From positions 62,001 to 126,000 of the forward strand of contig NZ_CAKPYE010000002.1 in assembly GCF_934202705.1 (NCBI RefSeq): a DNA stretch of 64,000 nt, read 5' to 3'. The stretch comes from an uncultured Limosilactobacillus sp. (lineage in GTDB: Bacteria > Bacillota > Bacilli > Lactobacillales > Lactobacillaceae). How positions within the stretch are numbered: position 1 is the first letter of the stretch; each line of letters begins with the position of its first letter. The position numbers and the translations under genes were made by a program. The notes below the pieces were generated by a model that saw only the letters and a program-made list of their open reading frames with translations, was not told where the DNA came from and did not search any database. Of this stretch, positions 8,800 to 17,402 are shown one piece after another.

Positions 8800-8988
8800 A
8801 TGGATGAAGGAAACAATCTTTCAATGGACATTATTAACTACGAAAAGGATCATGATTTAACTGATAATGAAATGGCCTTTGGCAGCCAGCTATCAGTAGA
8901 ACGGGTCCACGATATTAAATCTCAAGCAAGTGATGCAACTCCCGAAGAAGAAGGGCTATTGCGTCGCTTCATGGATTCTCATCAATAA
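8800..8988 (+). CDS. small LBP_cg2779-like protein
   Basis: 62 residues, acidic, helical, with a pattern (NEMAFGSQLSVERVHDIKS) reminiscent of a helix-turn-helix core in short lactobacillar proteins of the LBP_cg2779 type. A strong AAGGAGG precedes the ATG by 10 bases. The TATAAT in GGGTATAATAAAT near 8741 may be its -10. No function is known to me. It is closed by a clear terminator. Confidence 0.65.
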   Translation: MDEGNNLSMDIINYEKDHDLTDNEMAFGSQLSVERVHDIKSQASDATPEEEGLLRRFMDSHQ

Positions 8989-8996
8989 ATAATCCA

Positions 8997-9031
8997 AAAA
9001 TGGCAGAGCATTGTTGCTCTGCCATTTTTAA
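8997..9031. terminator. bidirectional terminator
   Basis: AAAAATGGCAGAGCA, loop, TGCTCTGCCATTTTT lies between the convergent 62-aa gene and the LacI regulator and has A and T runs on both sides. Confidence 0.9.
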
Positions 9032-9976
9032 TTATTCGGGTTCATGAAAACTGATCGGTAATTGCTGTGGTTGAACTTCCACTTGCGGATTTTTGATCTT
9101 GGCCATCAACGTTTTAATTAGTTCGTCCGCAATTTGTTCGATTGGTTGGACAACCGTTGGCAAAGATGGTTCAATCGTGCGAATCATCTTTGACCCATCA
9201 TACCCAGTTACCAAGAAATCATCATTAATCTTTTTGCCAGCCTTCACTGCAACGTTACGAATTTCCAGCGCCTGAAGATCATTAGTTGCAATTACTGCAT
9301 CATATTTCCCGGGAAATGTTTTTGCAAAATTCGTTTTCTTTAAATCTAATGGCGTGTAATTAGCATGATGGGCTGTTAAATAATCAACCGTCCCTTGTAC
9401 CCGGTTCAAAGTGGGGGAAACCGAAGTATCTTCATCAATCATTACAGCAATTCGTTTAGCACCGTGTTCAATCATGTATTTAGCTGATAACTCACCACCA
9501 TGATAATTATCACAAGCCACAATTGGGATGTTGCCAGCTAGATAGCGATCAAAAGAGACCACCGTCGAAGTGATTTGTTGATACTCTCGGATTCCTAAAT
9601 TATGGGAACTAGATATTATCCCATCGACCTGGTTGGCCATCAACATTCCTAAATAATCATGCTCGATCTGCTCATTTTCGGCTGACGAAGCAATAATTGT
9701 CTTGTAACCCAGCCCAAATAATCGATATTCCAAATCGTTAATTAATTCAGCAAAAAAAGGATTGGTAATATTGGGAAAAATTAAGCCAATAAATTTAGAA
9801 GGTTTCCCTTGCATTGCCCGAGCTAATGCGTTGGGCTGGTAATTCAATTCACGCATTGCTGCGTGAACCTTAGCAATGGTTTTTTTACTTAACGAACCAT
9901 AGTTATTAATTACTCGTGAAACAGTTGTTACTGAAACACCTGCTAGATTTGCGACATCTTTTAACTTTGCTACCAT
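9032..9976 (-). CDS. LacI/GalR-family transcriptional regulator (candidate sucrose/fructose regulator)
   Basis: 314 residues. The N-terminal HTH (KLKDVANLAGVSVTTVSRVINN, residues 4-25) and hinge helix (YQPNALARAMQG) are textbook LacI family; the rest is a periplasmic-binding-protein-like effector domain (GLIFPNITNPFFAELINDLE). It lies 1.3 kb from the sucrose phosphorylase gene in the same orientation, with the YeiH-type gene between. The 16-bp LacI-type palindromes before the gtfA operon (14092) and mdh (24493) make it a candidate for the repressor acting there, but that is inference; CcpA or an unlinked regulator is possible. GGGGAG precedes the ATG. Confidence 0.85.
   Translation of the reverse strand: MVAKLKDVANLAGVSVTTVSRVINNYGSLSKKTIAKVHAAMRELNYQPNALARAMQGKPSKFIGLIFPNITNPFFAELINDLEYRLFGLGYKTIIASSAENEQIEHDYLGMLMANQVDGIISSSHNLGIREYQQITSTVVSFDRYLAGNIPIVACDNYHGGELSAKYMIEHGAKRIAVMIDEDTSVSPTLNRVQGTVDYLTAHHANYTPLDLKKTNFAKTFPGKYDAVIATNDLQALEIRNVAVKAGKKINDDFLVTGYDGSKMIRTIEPSLPTVVQPIEQIADELIKTLMAKIKNPQVEVQPQQLPISFHEPE
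9304..9317. promoter_or_regulatory. exact Noc-type palindrome
   Basis: ATTTCCCGGGAAAT, identical to the 14-bp Bacillus Noc-binding consensus, inside the LacI regulator coding sequence. An identical copy lies at 63330. Confidence 0.7.
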
Positions 9977-10033
9977 GTTTTTTTCTCCCCATAAATTGTC
10001 AATTTATTATAACCTAAATTTCTAGTAAGAGAA

Positions 10034-10061
10034 AAGAAACTGAGAGTTAATTTAACTCTCC
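10034..10061 (-). terminator. terminator after the YeiH-type gene
   Basis: GAGAGTTAA/TTAACTCTC hairpin followed on the minus strand by a T-rich tract (TTTCTTTTCTC), about 40 bases past the stop codon at 10099. Confidence 0.7.
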
Positions 10062-10098
10062 ATTTTCTTTTTAACACTAGCGGGGTTCTTTTATCACT

Positions 10099-11127
10099 TT
10101 AAAACAACAGTTTGCTCATGATGATCATAAAAATCAATAAACATACTGAACTAATGGCTGCAGCTCCAAACACGGCTCCTCCACGTTTGAAAATCACGCG
10201 AAAGTTAACCGAAATTCCAAGAGCTGCCATTGCCATACCCAAGAAGATATACGCTGCTTGAACCAATGCATCAAGCACTTCAGCAGAAAACGGTAAAAAG
10301 GTACCCAAAATACTAGTCAAGATAAAACCAGCTAAGAACCAAGGAATGGGTAGTTTCTTTGGTGCCTGCTCATGTTCTTCAAGACTTTCTTGCACTAAGC
10401 GATGCTGGTACCAATAGCCGACAATCAGTGCAACTGGTGCTAATAGCAAAACTCTAGAAAGTTTCATAATTAAAGCATTATCTAAACTCGCTTCACCAAA
10501 AGCTCCGCCGGCAGCAACCGCATGGGCAATTTCGTGCAACGAGCCACCAGCAACGATCCCAAACTGTGCTGCTGTAAGACCTAAGATTGGCTTTAGCCCA
10601 ATTTCCAAAAGTGTAAACACCGTTCCCATTACACAAACTACCGCAACGGCCAACACTTCATTTTCTCGTTTGCGCTCTTCATCAGTAGTTTCAATTTGTG
10701 GAGAAACACCCATGACGGCAGCCGCCCCACAAATTCCGCAACCACAAGCAGACAAAATTGCTAGTTCATCTTCTGCACCAAATTTTTTACTTAACCAGTA
10801 GGTGAGGGTAATTGTCCCACCAACACCAACCATGGCAACCAGAATCGTTTTAATTCCAGCTTGCGCTAAGGCTTCTAGATTTAGTCGAAAACCTAGTAAG
10901 ATAATCCCTAACCGAAGAAATTTGTTAGAGATAAAACCCATGCCAGCTTGCGCATCACTTTGCATCCGGCGTGGCGTTAACTGCATCGCAATTCCTAAAA
11001 GTAACGCAATTACCAGTGCACCAATCAAATTAACATAGGGAAGTTTGGCTAATAGCACACCCGCCACCGCACAAACTAGGGTCATAGCCGCAGCTAACCA
11101 AAAGCTCCGGGTCTTCATAATTGTCAT
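10099..11127 (-). CDS. YeiH/UPF0324 putative sulfate exporter family membrane protein
   Basis: 342 residues with about ten hydrophobic segments. The family landmarks LRLGIILLGFRLNL and CGCGICGAAAVMGVSPQI are present, followed by GGSLHEIAHAVAAG, all typical of UPF0324/YeiH proteins, described as putative sulfate exporters; the substrate is not proven. Start at 11127 (MTIMKTRSF) is chosen because AGGAGG lies upstream, although the spacing (12) is long; ATG 11118 is equally possible, and the frame to 11190 lacks support. The gene follows a terminator and is probably transcribed alone. Confidence 0.8.
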   Translation of the reverse strand: MTIMKTRSFWLAAAMTLVCAVAGVLLAKLPYVNLIGALVIALLLGIAMQLTPRRMQSDAQAGMGFISNKFLRLGIILLGFRLNLEALAQAGIKTILVAMVGVGGTITLTYWLSKKFGAEDELAILSACGCGICGAAAVMGVSPQIETTDEERKRENEVLAVAVVCVMGTVFTLLEIGLKPILGLTAAQFGIVAGGSLHEIAHAVAAGGAFGEASLDNALIMKLSRVLLLAPVALIVGYWYQHRLVQESLEEHEQAPKKLPIPWFLAGFILTSILGTFLPFSAEVLDALVQAAYIFLGMAMAALGISVNFRVIFKRGGAVFGAAAISSVCLLIFMIIMSKLLF

Positions 11128-11202
11128 TCTTGAATCAATCCTCCTCAATAATATCCTGTTTAACTTTAGCAGATTTTTGCATATTAACAAGATTATTCAC
11201 AG

Positions 11203-11230
11203 AAAAAGCCTCCCAATCTGGAAGGCCTTT
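11203..11230. terminator. terminator after sucrose phosphorylase
   Basis: GCCTTCC, loop, GGGAGGC then TTTTT on the minus strand, downstream of gtfA; the other strand also ends in a T run. Confidence 0.75.
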
Positions 11231-11312
11231 TATCTATGTGGTTAGAATCCTTCATCAAGACAGAAAGGGTTCCCCACTAGGAGATCATCATATTATGTTT
11301 TAAGGTTGAGCG

Positions 11313-12770
11313 TTATTTTTGACTCATAATCTCTTGACCGTTAGCGGTTACAGTAAAGGTCTTGTTAGCTGCATCTGCATCAAGGACAGCCACATTTTTA
11401 CCATCTTTGTCCCGACGAGTAATTTTAATGGTAGTTTCCGTTGGTGTTTCAACGTCAATTGAACCGTCGAGATCAAAAGCAGCGAATTTGTTCCGCCATG
11501 AAAGCAACTCTAAGAGATTCTTAACGACTGGACGTTGAACTTCTTGAGCAACTTCCTCTTTCGTGTAATAGTGACGGTTAATGTTTCGTCCTTCCTTAGT
11601 CTTTTCAAGCAAATCAAGGTCGTTTGAACCAGCTAGTAAACCAACGTAGTAAACCATTGGAATCCCTGGTGCAAAGATTTGGAATGCCCGTGAAAGCAGG
11701 TAAGCTTTATCGTCATCACCAAGTGCTGAATAGTAAGTTGAGTTAATCTGGTAAATATCAAGGTTATGGTATTCAGCACTGGAGTACTTCCGTTTAACGT
11801 TAGCCCCAACCTTATATAATTCATTGGAAGCATAGTCAATTTCATCATCAGTCAAAATGTCCTTAGCATCTACAACCCCAATTCCATCATGGGTATCAAG
11901 GGTCGTAAATTGTTTCATTGGTGACATCTTCAACCACTTAGCAAGCCGATTCGTCTTACCAGAGTATAACGTGTACAGGGTGGTCATTGGCAACGTAAAG
12001 TCATAGATAAAGAAATTATGTGCCGAAATCTTTTGTGGAATCGTGTAATGTTCGTGGATTTCTGGCAAGATAATGGCCTTGTAAGGTGCCAAAATATCTT
12101 GAACTTCATTCAAAAGATCCCAAATTTCGGGTTCAACAAAGAAATCATTCGTACCAACCTTCTTGACAGCATAGGCAAAGGCGTCCAAACGGATCATATC
12201 TGCACCATGCTTAACCATGTCAATCAAGGTTTCCTTAAAGAATTCGTTAGCCACCTTACTCTTGACGTTGATATCGATTTGTTCTTCGCCAAAGGTGTTC
12301 CAAAGGTGTTCCTTAGTACCGTCATCAAAATCGATTTCTTGTTCAGGGGCCTTATCTTTCCGCTTATAAATCAAATCAATATCTTCTTGCGTTGGGCGGT
12401 TTTGTCCTGCCTTAGCCCAGAATTTTTCCCAACGGATAAAGAAGTCCTTGTACTTAGAATCATCATGGTTCTTCTTGAAATCTTGGTACATTTCGGACTT
12501 CTTAGAAATGTGATTAATCATGAAGTCAAACATTAAGTAGTAGTCTTCACCTAATGATTCAACATCACTCCAGTCACCAAAGGCTGGATCAACCACATCA
12601 TAACGGTAGGGGGCGAACCCACGGTCACCAGTAGATGGGAAGAATGGTAACAAGTGAACACCACCAATGGCATCACCAATGTATTTATTTAATACTTCAT
12701 GAGTTTCCTTAATGTTCTTACCCATTGAGTCAGAGTAAGTAATTAACATCGCTTTATTTTGAATTGGCAT
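11313..12770 (-). CDS. gtfA: sucrose phosphorylase (GH13_18)
   Basis: 485 residues. Converts sucrose and phosphate to glucose-1-phosphate and fructose in the cytoplasm, saving one ATP. Catalytic residues are visible: nucleophile Asp196 in RLDAFAY, acid/base Glu237 in LPEIHEHY, and transition-state Asp295 in LDTHDGIG; the N-terminal GGVHLLPFFPSTGDRGF loop is characteristic of sucrose phosphorylases. It is cotranscribed behind an MFS gene (19-base gap, GGAGG start) from the promoter at 14069. The fructose released can be reduced by the mannitol dehydrogenase at 23418, whose promoter carries the same operator. A related GH13_18 glucosylglycerate or sucrose-6-phosphate phosphorylase is a less likely alternative. 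Confidence 0.93.
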   Translation of the reverse strand: MPIQNKAMLITYSDSMGKNIKETHEVLNKYIGDAIGGVHLLPFFPSTGDRGFAPYRYDVVDPAFGDWSDVESLGEDYYLMFDFMINHISKKSEMYQDFKKNHDDSKYKDFFIRWEKFWAKAGQNRPTQEDIDLIYKRKDKAPEQEIDFDDGTKEHLWNTFGEEQIDINVKSKVANEFFKETLIDMVKHGADMIRLDAFAYAVKKVGTNDFFVEPEIWDLLNEVQDILAPYKAIILPEIHEHYTIPQKISAHNFFIYDFTLPMTTLYTLYSGKTNRLAKWLKMSPMKQFTTLDTHDGIGVVDAKDILTDDEIDYASNELYKVGANVKRKYSSAEYHNLDIYQINSTYYSALGDDDKAYLLSRAFQIFAPGIPMVYYVGLLAGSNDLDLLEKTKEGRNINRHYYTKEEVAQEVQRPVVKNLLELLSWRNKFAAFDLDGSIDVETPTETTIKITRRDKDGKNVAVLDADAANKTFTVTANGQEIMSQK

Positions 12771-12789
12771 TTTTTATTCCTCCATAAAA

Positions 12790-14013
12790 TTATTTGGTAG
12801 CTTGACGACGAGTAGCAAAGAAAATGATCAGGGCAATCACGATTAAACCAATCCCATAAATCAAGAATGGTGCTGCAAGGCCATAGCCACTTGTTGGTTG
12901 ACCCATCAAATGATTGGTCCATTCAGCAATTGATGGTGAGAAGAATGCCCCAAAGTTAAAACCAATTAAAACCATCGACGTTACCAATGGTTGCCGTTTG
13001 GCTGGTGCCAGGTTTGGTAACAGGTTAAAAATTAGTGGCGAAACAAGTTGCAATGGGAACCCAATTAATAGAAGCCCAATCACCAAAACAACGAAATTTG
13101 AACCAGCAAAGTAGAACAAGAAGTTCGATACTGCCATCAGTCCAAGCCCGAGATACACAGTTCCAAAGCCAAGCCGCTTTTGAATTGCACCGTAAAATAA
13201 TCCACCAAGCGTTGCACCAATTAACATTAATGATAAGAAATTGGATGCTCCAGTGTAGTGGGCACCATTAATGTTAACTGCGAGGCCTGGGAACCGATTT
13301 TCCATTCCAACATAGTCAACAACTAATAGGAATGCAAATAAAACTAACAGGTAGACTGTTGGGCTCGTCTTTTCGATATCGTCTTCATTAAAATCGTCAA
13401 CGGTTGCTTCAACTTCTTCTTTAACTTTTTCTGCAACCTTCTGAGCTTTCGCATCATCAGGAACACGTAGTCCAAAAAAGATCAAAACAACAAAAGCTAA
13501 CGCATAGATTAAGAATGAAGCGTGCCAGCCGCTCATTGTTAACAAGAGCCCTGCTAAAAACAGAGTACATGCTTGTCCTATTTGTTCAGCAGCTGCTCGC
13601 CAACCGAGCATTTGGGAACGAGTCTCACCGTCGTACCAGACAGAAATCATTGAAATTGCTTGCGAGTTATACAACCCGTATCCTGCTCCCAATAGCAATC
13701 GCGAACCAAGAATAATCGGGTAACTATGAATGTTAAAGAATGGTACCAATCCCATCACTCCGACAATCGTAACCCCAATCATAATCATTTTCTTGTCTGA
13801 AATCTTAAACCATTGTTGTAACAGTGGTGATAAGACAACAAAGATCATTACGGCAAACGACGGTGTCGTTGCTAAGTACTCAGATTGAGTCTGAGTAACA
13901 TTCAAAGAAGCTTTCAATTGGGGAAGCGCACTTTGAACAGCATAGGCACTCGTCAACATGAACGAAACTGACAAGAACGCCAATTTCGTCACCATCGAAT
14001 TCTTATTCTGCAT
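12790..14013 (-). CDS. MFS transporter, likely sugar uptake partner of GtfA
   Basis: 407 residues, about twelve hydrophobic segments, with the MFS inter-helix segments SRLLLGAGYGLYNSQ and a highly charged central loop (KVAEKVKEEVEATVDDFNEDD, about 197-217). First gene of the operon with sucrose phosphorylase, so sucrose or a related glucoside is the likely substrate; sequence alone does not fix specificity. The binding site GAGG is 7 bases from the ATG. The promoter and operator at 14069-14107 precede it. Confidence 0.75.
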   Translation of the reverse strand: MQNKNSMVTKLAFLSVSFMLTSAYAVQSALPQLKASLNVTQTQSEYLATTPSFAVMIFVVLSPLLQQWFKISDKKMIMIGVTIVGVMGLVPFFNIHSYPIILGSRLLLGAGYGLYNSQAISMISVWYDGETRSQMLGWRAAAEQIGQACTLFLAGLLLTMSGWHASFLIYALAFVVLIFFGLRVPDDAKAQKVAEKVKEEVEATVDDFNEDDIEKTSPTVYLLVLFAFLLVVDYVGMENRFPGLAVNINGAHYTGASNFLSLMLIGATLGGLFYGAIQKRLGFGTVYLGLGLMAVSNFLFYFAGSNFVVLVIGLLLIGFPLQLVSPLIFNLLPNLAPAKRQPLVTSMVLIGFNFGAFFSPSIAEWTNHLMGQPTSGYGLAAPFLIYGIGLIVIALIIFFATRRQATK

Positions 14014-14068
14014 GTTAAAACCTCATAACTCCTTAATATTAATGACAAAGCTCATTAATTCACATAAG

Positions 14069-14107
14069 AATATAGCAAGCTTCTCATTAAATGTCAAACG
14101 TTTATCA
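14069..14107 (-). promoter_or_regulatory. gtfA-operon promoter with 16-bp LacI-type operator
   Basis: Minus strand: -35 TTGACA at 14092-14097, 17-base spacer, -10 TATATT at 14069-14074. The near-perfect palindrome TGATAAACGTTTGACA at 14092-14107 covers the -35. The mdh promoter has TGATAATCGTTTGACA in the same register. Confidence 0.85.
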
Positions 14108-14258
14108 AAGATGTTTTTTACAAATTTGATTAGCTTTCCGTCCTTGAATCAACCGATAAATAAAAATGCCACTTTCTGAAGCTTTTAGACATTTAAATCG
14201 TTCAATCTGTGGTAATTAATTTAATCTCAAATTTTCATCCAAAAGCTGATAAAATTCT

Positions 14259-14324
14259 TTGACCCTTTCTTAAGATAATGCTAAATTTTAATTGTTTAGA
14301 ATCTTACGAATTTATTAAGATTCT
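14259..14324 (+). promoter_or_regulatory. promoter and 5' UTR hairpin of LysM glucosaminidase gene
   Basis: TTGACC at 14259-14264, 17-base spacer, TAAATT at 14282-14287. Just downstream the leader contains AGAATCTT (14298) and AAGATTCT (14317), an 8-bp inverted repeat with an 11-base loop; it may stabilise the mRNA or be an operator. The rest of 14014-14372 is AT-rich with nothing else recognised. Confidence 0.6.
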
Positions 14325-14372
14325 TAAATTTCTTAATTATTAATCACATCATTATTCAAAGGAGACTTTATT

Positions 14373-16244
14373 ATGACCAATCGGAACGGTGCGGAACAGC
14401 CACACTACAATAAAATTTACCAAAGCGGTCGTAATTGGATGTTCGCAAGTGTTGCTGCATTAACGATGTTGACAGCTGGTGCAACCACTGTGCATGCTGA
14501 CAACAACTCGAATGATAGTAACAACCAGAACCCAAACACGAATTCTGCGGCCAATAATCAACAACAAACTAATCAAGTCGCAATTAATGGACAAACCACT
14601 AATAACCAACAAGCTGACCAGGCTGCTACAATGGCTGCTAACGTTAACTTCAAGAGTAGTCAAAACAACGCTACTAATAATTCACAAAATAACTCAAACA
14701 CGACGACAACTACTCAAACATTTAACGTTCAAAAAAACGTTACCCCAGTTGCAGCACAACAAGCTGTGGTTAGTCTCGTGCAAACCCCTCCTGCTAACAA
14801 CCAGGCAGACATTAGCGCTATTCACTTCAGCAGTAATGCCCAATCGCAACAGTTCATCGAAAGTGTTGCTCCTGGTGCAATCGAAGGATGGCGGAAATAC
14901 GGTGTTCTCCCTTCAGTAACGGTTGCCCAAGCTGTTATCGAAAGTGGCTGGGGACGCTCTGGTTTGTCAACCCAAGCACATAATTTATTTGGTATAAAAG
15001 GATCATATAATGGTCAATCAATTGTGATGCAGACTCGTGAAGTTTATGGTGGACGGAGCGTTTATGTTAACGCCAACTTCCGTGCTTACCCAAATAATTC
15101 CGCCTCTGTTGAAGATCACGGGAACTTCCTCTATTCCAATAGTCGTTACCGCAACTTGTTAGGTGACCGTGACTACGCCAGCGTTGCACGAAAGTTAAAG
15201 GCTGACGGCTACGCTACTGATCCTAACTATGCTTATGCCATCATCAACATGGTGCAAACGTATGGATTAAATCGGCTTGATACCATCGCCTTTTCTGGTG
15301 CCCAACCAGTAATTACTAATAAAGGTAATAGCGGTAATAATTCATCCGCTGCTTCTGGTTACTACACTGTACAAAGTGGCGATACCCTTTCTGGAATTGC
15401 AAATCAATTTGCTACGACGGTGCAAAGCATTGCTCAATTAAATGACATCGCTAATCCAAATCGAATTTACGTTGGCCAGCGACTATTAATTAAGCAACCA
15501 TCAACGGCAGCCAGTTCTTCTACTACTAATAATGCTAATAGTGCAGTTGCATCAAGCTATACTGTCCAAAGTGGTGAAAACCTTTCAGAAATTGCCGCCA
15601 AGTTTGGGACTAATTGGCAAGCTCTTGCCCAATTAAACAATCTTTCTAATCCAAACCGCATCTATGTGGGACAAGTCTTACGGCTATCAGCCAGTTCGTC
15701 AACCAGTAACGGTTCAACCCAAACTAATAATCAATCATCTAATAGCGGAACGTACACCGTTAAGAGTGGTGACAATCTTTCTTCAATCGCCAGTCAATTT
15801 GGTACCAATTATGAAACATTAGCGCGAATCAACAACCTCACTAATCCAAATCGGATTTACGTTGGTCAGGTTCTCCGCGTTTCTGGAAATACAAATGTTT
15901 CAACGCCAACCACATCGAACTCTGTTAGCTCATACACCGTTAAGAGTGGCGACACCCTTTCTGGAATTGCCGCTAGGTTTGGCACGACTTATGAAGCGCT
16001 AGCGCAACGCAATAATATTGCTAATCCAAACGCAATTTACGTTGGTCAAGTGATTCGTCTCAATGGTTCCGTAACAAACAATCGTTACCAAACTAATTCA
16101 GCTCGTGGTACTTACACCGTGCAAAGCGGCGATACCCTTTCTGGAATTGCCGCGGCCCACGGAATAAGCTGGACTAGTCTTGCTAACAAGAACGGGATCC
16201 ACGCTCCTTACACAATTTATGTTGGTCAGCAAATTTACTTATAA
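14373..16244 (+). CDS. secreted N-acetylglucosaminidase with five LysM repeats
   Basis: 623 residues. An N-terminal long signal peptide (NKIYQSGRNWMFASVAALTML, a KxYKxGKxW-like type, cut probably after VHA at about 42), then an Asn/Gln/Thr-rich linker to about 150, a GH73 glucosaminidase domain (about 155-305) with the catalytic-site IESGWGRSGLS and later YAYAIINMVQTYGL, and five LysM peptidoglycan-binding modules each opening Y-T-V-x-S-G-[DE]-[TN]-L and ending IYVGQ. It hydrolyses cell wall glycan, in daughter-cell separation or turnover. GGAG precedes the ATG by 9 bases. Monocistronic, with its own promoter and terminator. The close similarity of the LysM repeats suggests recent duplication. 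Confidence 0.93.
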   Translation: MTNRNGAEQPHYNKIYQSGRNWMFASVAALTMLTAGATTVHADNNSNDSNNQNPNTNSAANNQQQTNQVAINGQTTNNQQADQAATMAANVNFKSSQNNATNNSQNNSNTTTTTQTFNVQKNVTPVAAQQAVVSLVQTPPANNQADISAIHFSSNAQSQQFIESVAPGAIEGWRKYGVLPSVTVAQAVIESGWGRSGLSTQAHNLFGIKGSYNGQSIVMQTREVYGGRSVYVNANFRAYPNNSASVEDHGNFLYSNSRYRNLLGDRDYASVARKLKADGYATDPNYAYAIINMVQTYGLNRLDTIAFSGAQPVITNKGNSGNNSSAASGYYTVQSGDTLSGIANQFATTVQSIAQLNDIANPNRIYVGQRLLIKQPSTAASSSTTNNANSAVASSYTVQSGENLSEIAAKFGTNWQALAQLNNLSNPNRIYVGQVLRLSASSSTSNGSTQTNNQSSNSGTYTVKSGDNLSSIASQFGTNYETLARINNLTNPNRIYVGQVLRVSGNTNVSTPTTSNSVSSYTVKSGDTLSGIAARFGTTYEALAQRNNIANPNAIYVGQVIRLNGSVTNNRYQTNSARGTYTVQSGDTLSGIAAAHGISWTSLANKNGIHAPYTIYVGQQIYL

Positions 16245-16260
16245 TTAATTAATAGTCAAA

Positions 16261-16295
16261 ATGTCCGAGAAAGTTTATTTTCTCGGACATTTTTC
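16261..16295 (+). terminator. terminator of LysM glucosaminidase gene
   Basis: ATGTCCGAGAAA, loop, TTTCTCGGACAT followed by TTTTT. Confidence 0.9.
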
Positions 16296-16383
16296 GCAAT
16301 TACTTTTGAATTTCCAGAAAAGAGGAATTATAATTTATTCATAGATTCCAAGTTTGGTGACTTAGTAAAGGAGTTGGCAACGA

Positions 16384-16686
16384 ATGATTAATTATCAGCT
16401 TTCGAACCTAGATGACTTACAACGAGCCAGTTCACTTTTTAAATTATTAGGTCATCCCAAACGGCTCCAATTACTTTATTTACTAATTCAACGTTCAATG
16501 ACGGTTTCAGAAATTAGCACAGCGCTAAGTTGGGAACAATCAGCAGTTTCACACCAGCTTCAACTGCTGAAACGTTATAATTGTGTGAGTTATGAACGGA
16601 ATGGAAAACAAATCATCTATAAACTAGATAATCCAATTGTGATAACATTAATTGCAGATGCAATGGGCGGAATGATTTCTAAATAG
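16384..16686 (+). CDS. ArsR-family winged-helix regulator without evident metal ligands
   Basis: 100 residues. It has the ArsR/SmtB layout: LFKLLGHPKRLQLLYLL, HTH MTVSEISTALSWEQSAVSHQLQLLK, and wing YERNGKQIIYKLDN. The alpha-5 helix (IVITLIADAM) lacks the His/Asp set of zinc or nickel sensors, and no Cys pair of ArsR/CadC type lies in the recognition helix; the single Cys is in YNCVSY. It may sense something other than metal. No target gene is adjacent; neighbours are a cell-wall hydrolase and convergent argR. GGAG lies 11 bases upstream. Confidence 0.8.
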   Translation: MINYQLSNLDDLQRASSLFKLLGHPKRLQLLYLLIQRSMTVSEISTALSWEQSAVSHQLQLLKRYNCVSYERNGKQIIYKLDNPIVITLIADAMGGMISK

Positions 16687-16717
16687 AGAAGATCACATTC
16701 AAAAGAACACGATAATT

Positions 16718-16765
16718 AAAAAAGACTGTAGGTATCGGTAAATCCGAATCCTACAGTCTTTTTTG
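16718..16765. terminator. bidirectional terminator
   Basis: AAAAAAGACTGTAGG and CCTACAGTCTTTTTT separated by a loop, between the convergent ArsR gene and argR. Confidence 0.88.
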
Positions 16766-16823
16766 ATACTTTCAGATGTTAACTACACATTACACATTGG
16801 TGGTCACCAGTGTCTGTACCCGT

Positions 16824-17288
16824 TTATCGTTCTGCCATGTGATCATGAACTAATCGACTAATCGCTAGTGCACTTTCATTAGTCTTACTAATGGTAATTA
16901 ACGTATCATTCCCCGCTAGAGTCCCCACAATTTCTGTTAAATCACTTTCGTCTAACATCCCTGCTAACACTGTGGCATAACTAGAGTTTGGGGTAGTCTT
17001 AATAACATTCATAAATTGAACAGCAGTACATGATTCAACACTATCGTGAATTGCATCATAGAGGCGTTGGTGTTTATCCTCTGTATCAACATGTAATTGA
17101 GCATAGTAGGTTTTACCATGCTGATCACTAACTTTGACGATGTTCAATGCATGAATATCACGTGAAACGGTGGCCTGGGTAGCAATTACCCCTTCTTGTT
17201 CCAAAAGGGTTAGTAATTGCTCCTGCGTGCTAACATGGTGGTTATTAATAATTGCTAGTAGTAACTTACGCCGATCACGATGGTTCAT
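16824..17288 (-). CDS. argR: arginine repressor ArgR
   Basis: 154 residues, normal for ArgR/AhrC. The N-terminal winged helix (residues 1-70; QEGVIATQATVSRDIHALNIVKV) and the C-terminal oligomerisation and arginine-binding domain (TVLAGMLDESDLTEIVGTLAGNDT, with the usual GT.AGdDT motif) are intact. It represses arginine biosynthesis and activates catabolism when arginine is bound. A perfect ARG box lies just upstream (17305), implying autoregulation. The next gene upstream is an APC amino acid permease, which may be a functional neighbour. AAAGGAG supports the start. Confidence 0.93.
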   Translation of the reverse strand: MNHRDRRKLLLAIINNHHVSTQEQLLTLLEQEGVIATQATVSRDIHALNIVKVSDQHGKTYYAQLHVDTEDKHQRLYDAIHDSVESCTAVQFMNVIKTTPNSSYATVLAGMLDESDLTEIVGTLAGNDTLITISKTNESALAISRLVHDHMAER

Positions 17289-17304
17289 AATATTCGTTCT
17301 CCTT

Positions 17305-17318
17305 TGAATAATAATTCA
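17305..17318. promoter_or_regulatory. ARG box upstream of argR
   Basis: TGAATAATAATTCA matches the ArgR half-operator consensus TGAATWWWWATTCA exactly and sits a few bases upstream of the argR ribosome binding site. Confidence 0.75.
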
Positions 17319-17348
17319 GATTATTTTTATATTAACGCATTTTATCCA

Positions 17349-17386
17349 AAAAAAGAAGAGGTGATCAATTCGATCAGCCCCTTCTT
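17349..17386 (-). terminator. terminator of APC permease gene
   Basis: On the minus strand GAAGGGG..GATC, loop, GATC..CCTCTTC followed by TTTTTTT, 17 bases beyond the permease stop. Confidence 0.8.
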
Positions 17387-17402
17387 TGACATTAGTTAAT
17401 AA

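Noticed and set aside
12018..12536. Plus-strand ORF of 172 codons antisense to sucrose phosphorylase
   Set aside because: It is the reverse-frame shadow of a highly conserved enzyme gene, with no ribosome binding site or protein-like domain.
14291..14326. WalR box (TGTWAH-N5-TGTWAH) before the glucosaminidase gene
   Set aside because: TGTTTA is present once, but the second half-site five bases later is TTACGA, which does not fit.
17151..17170. Possible parS (TCACGTGAAACG) in argR
   Set aside because: Only about 12 of 16 positions match; the left half-site is missing. A similar partial match near 9907 (13/16) was also not listed.
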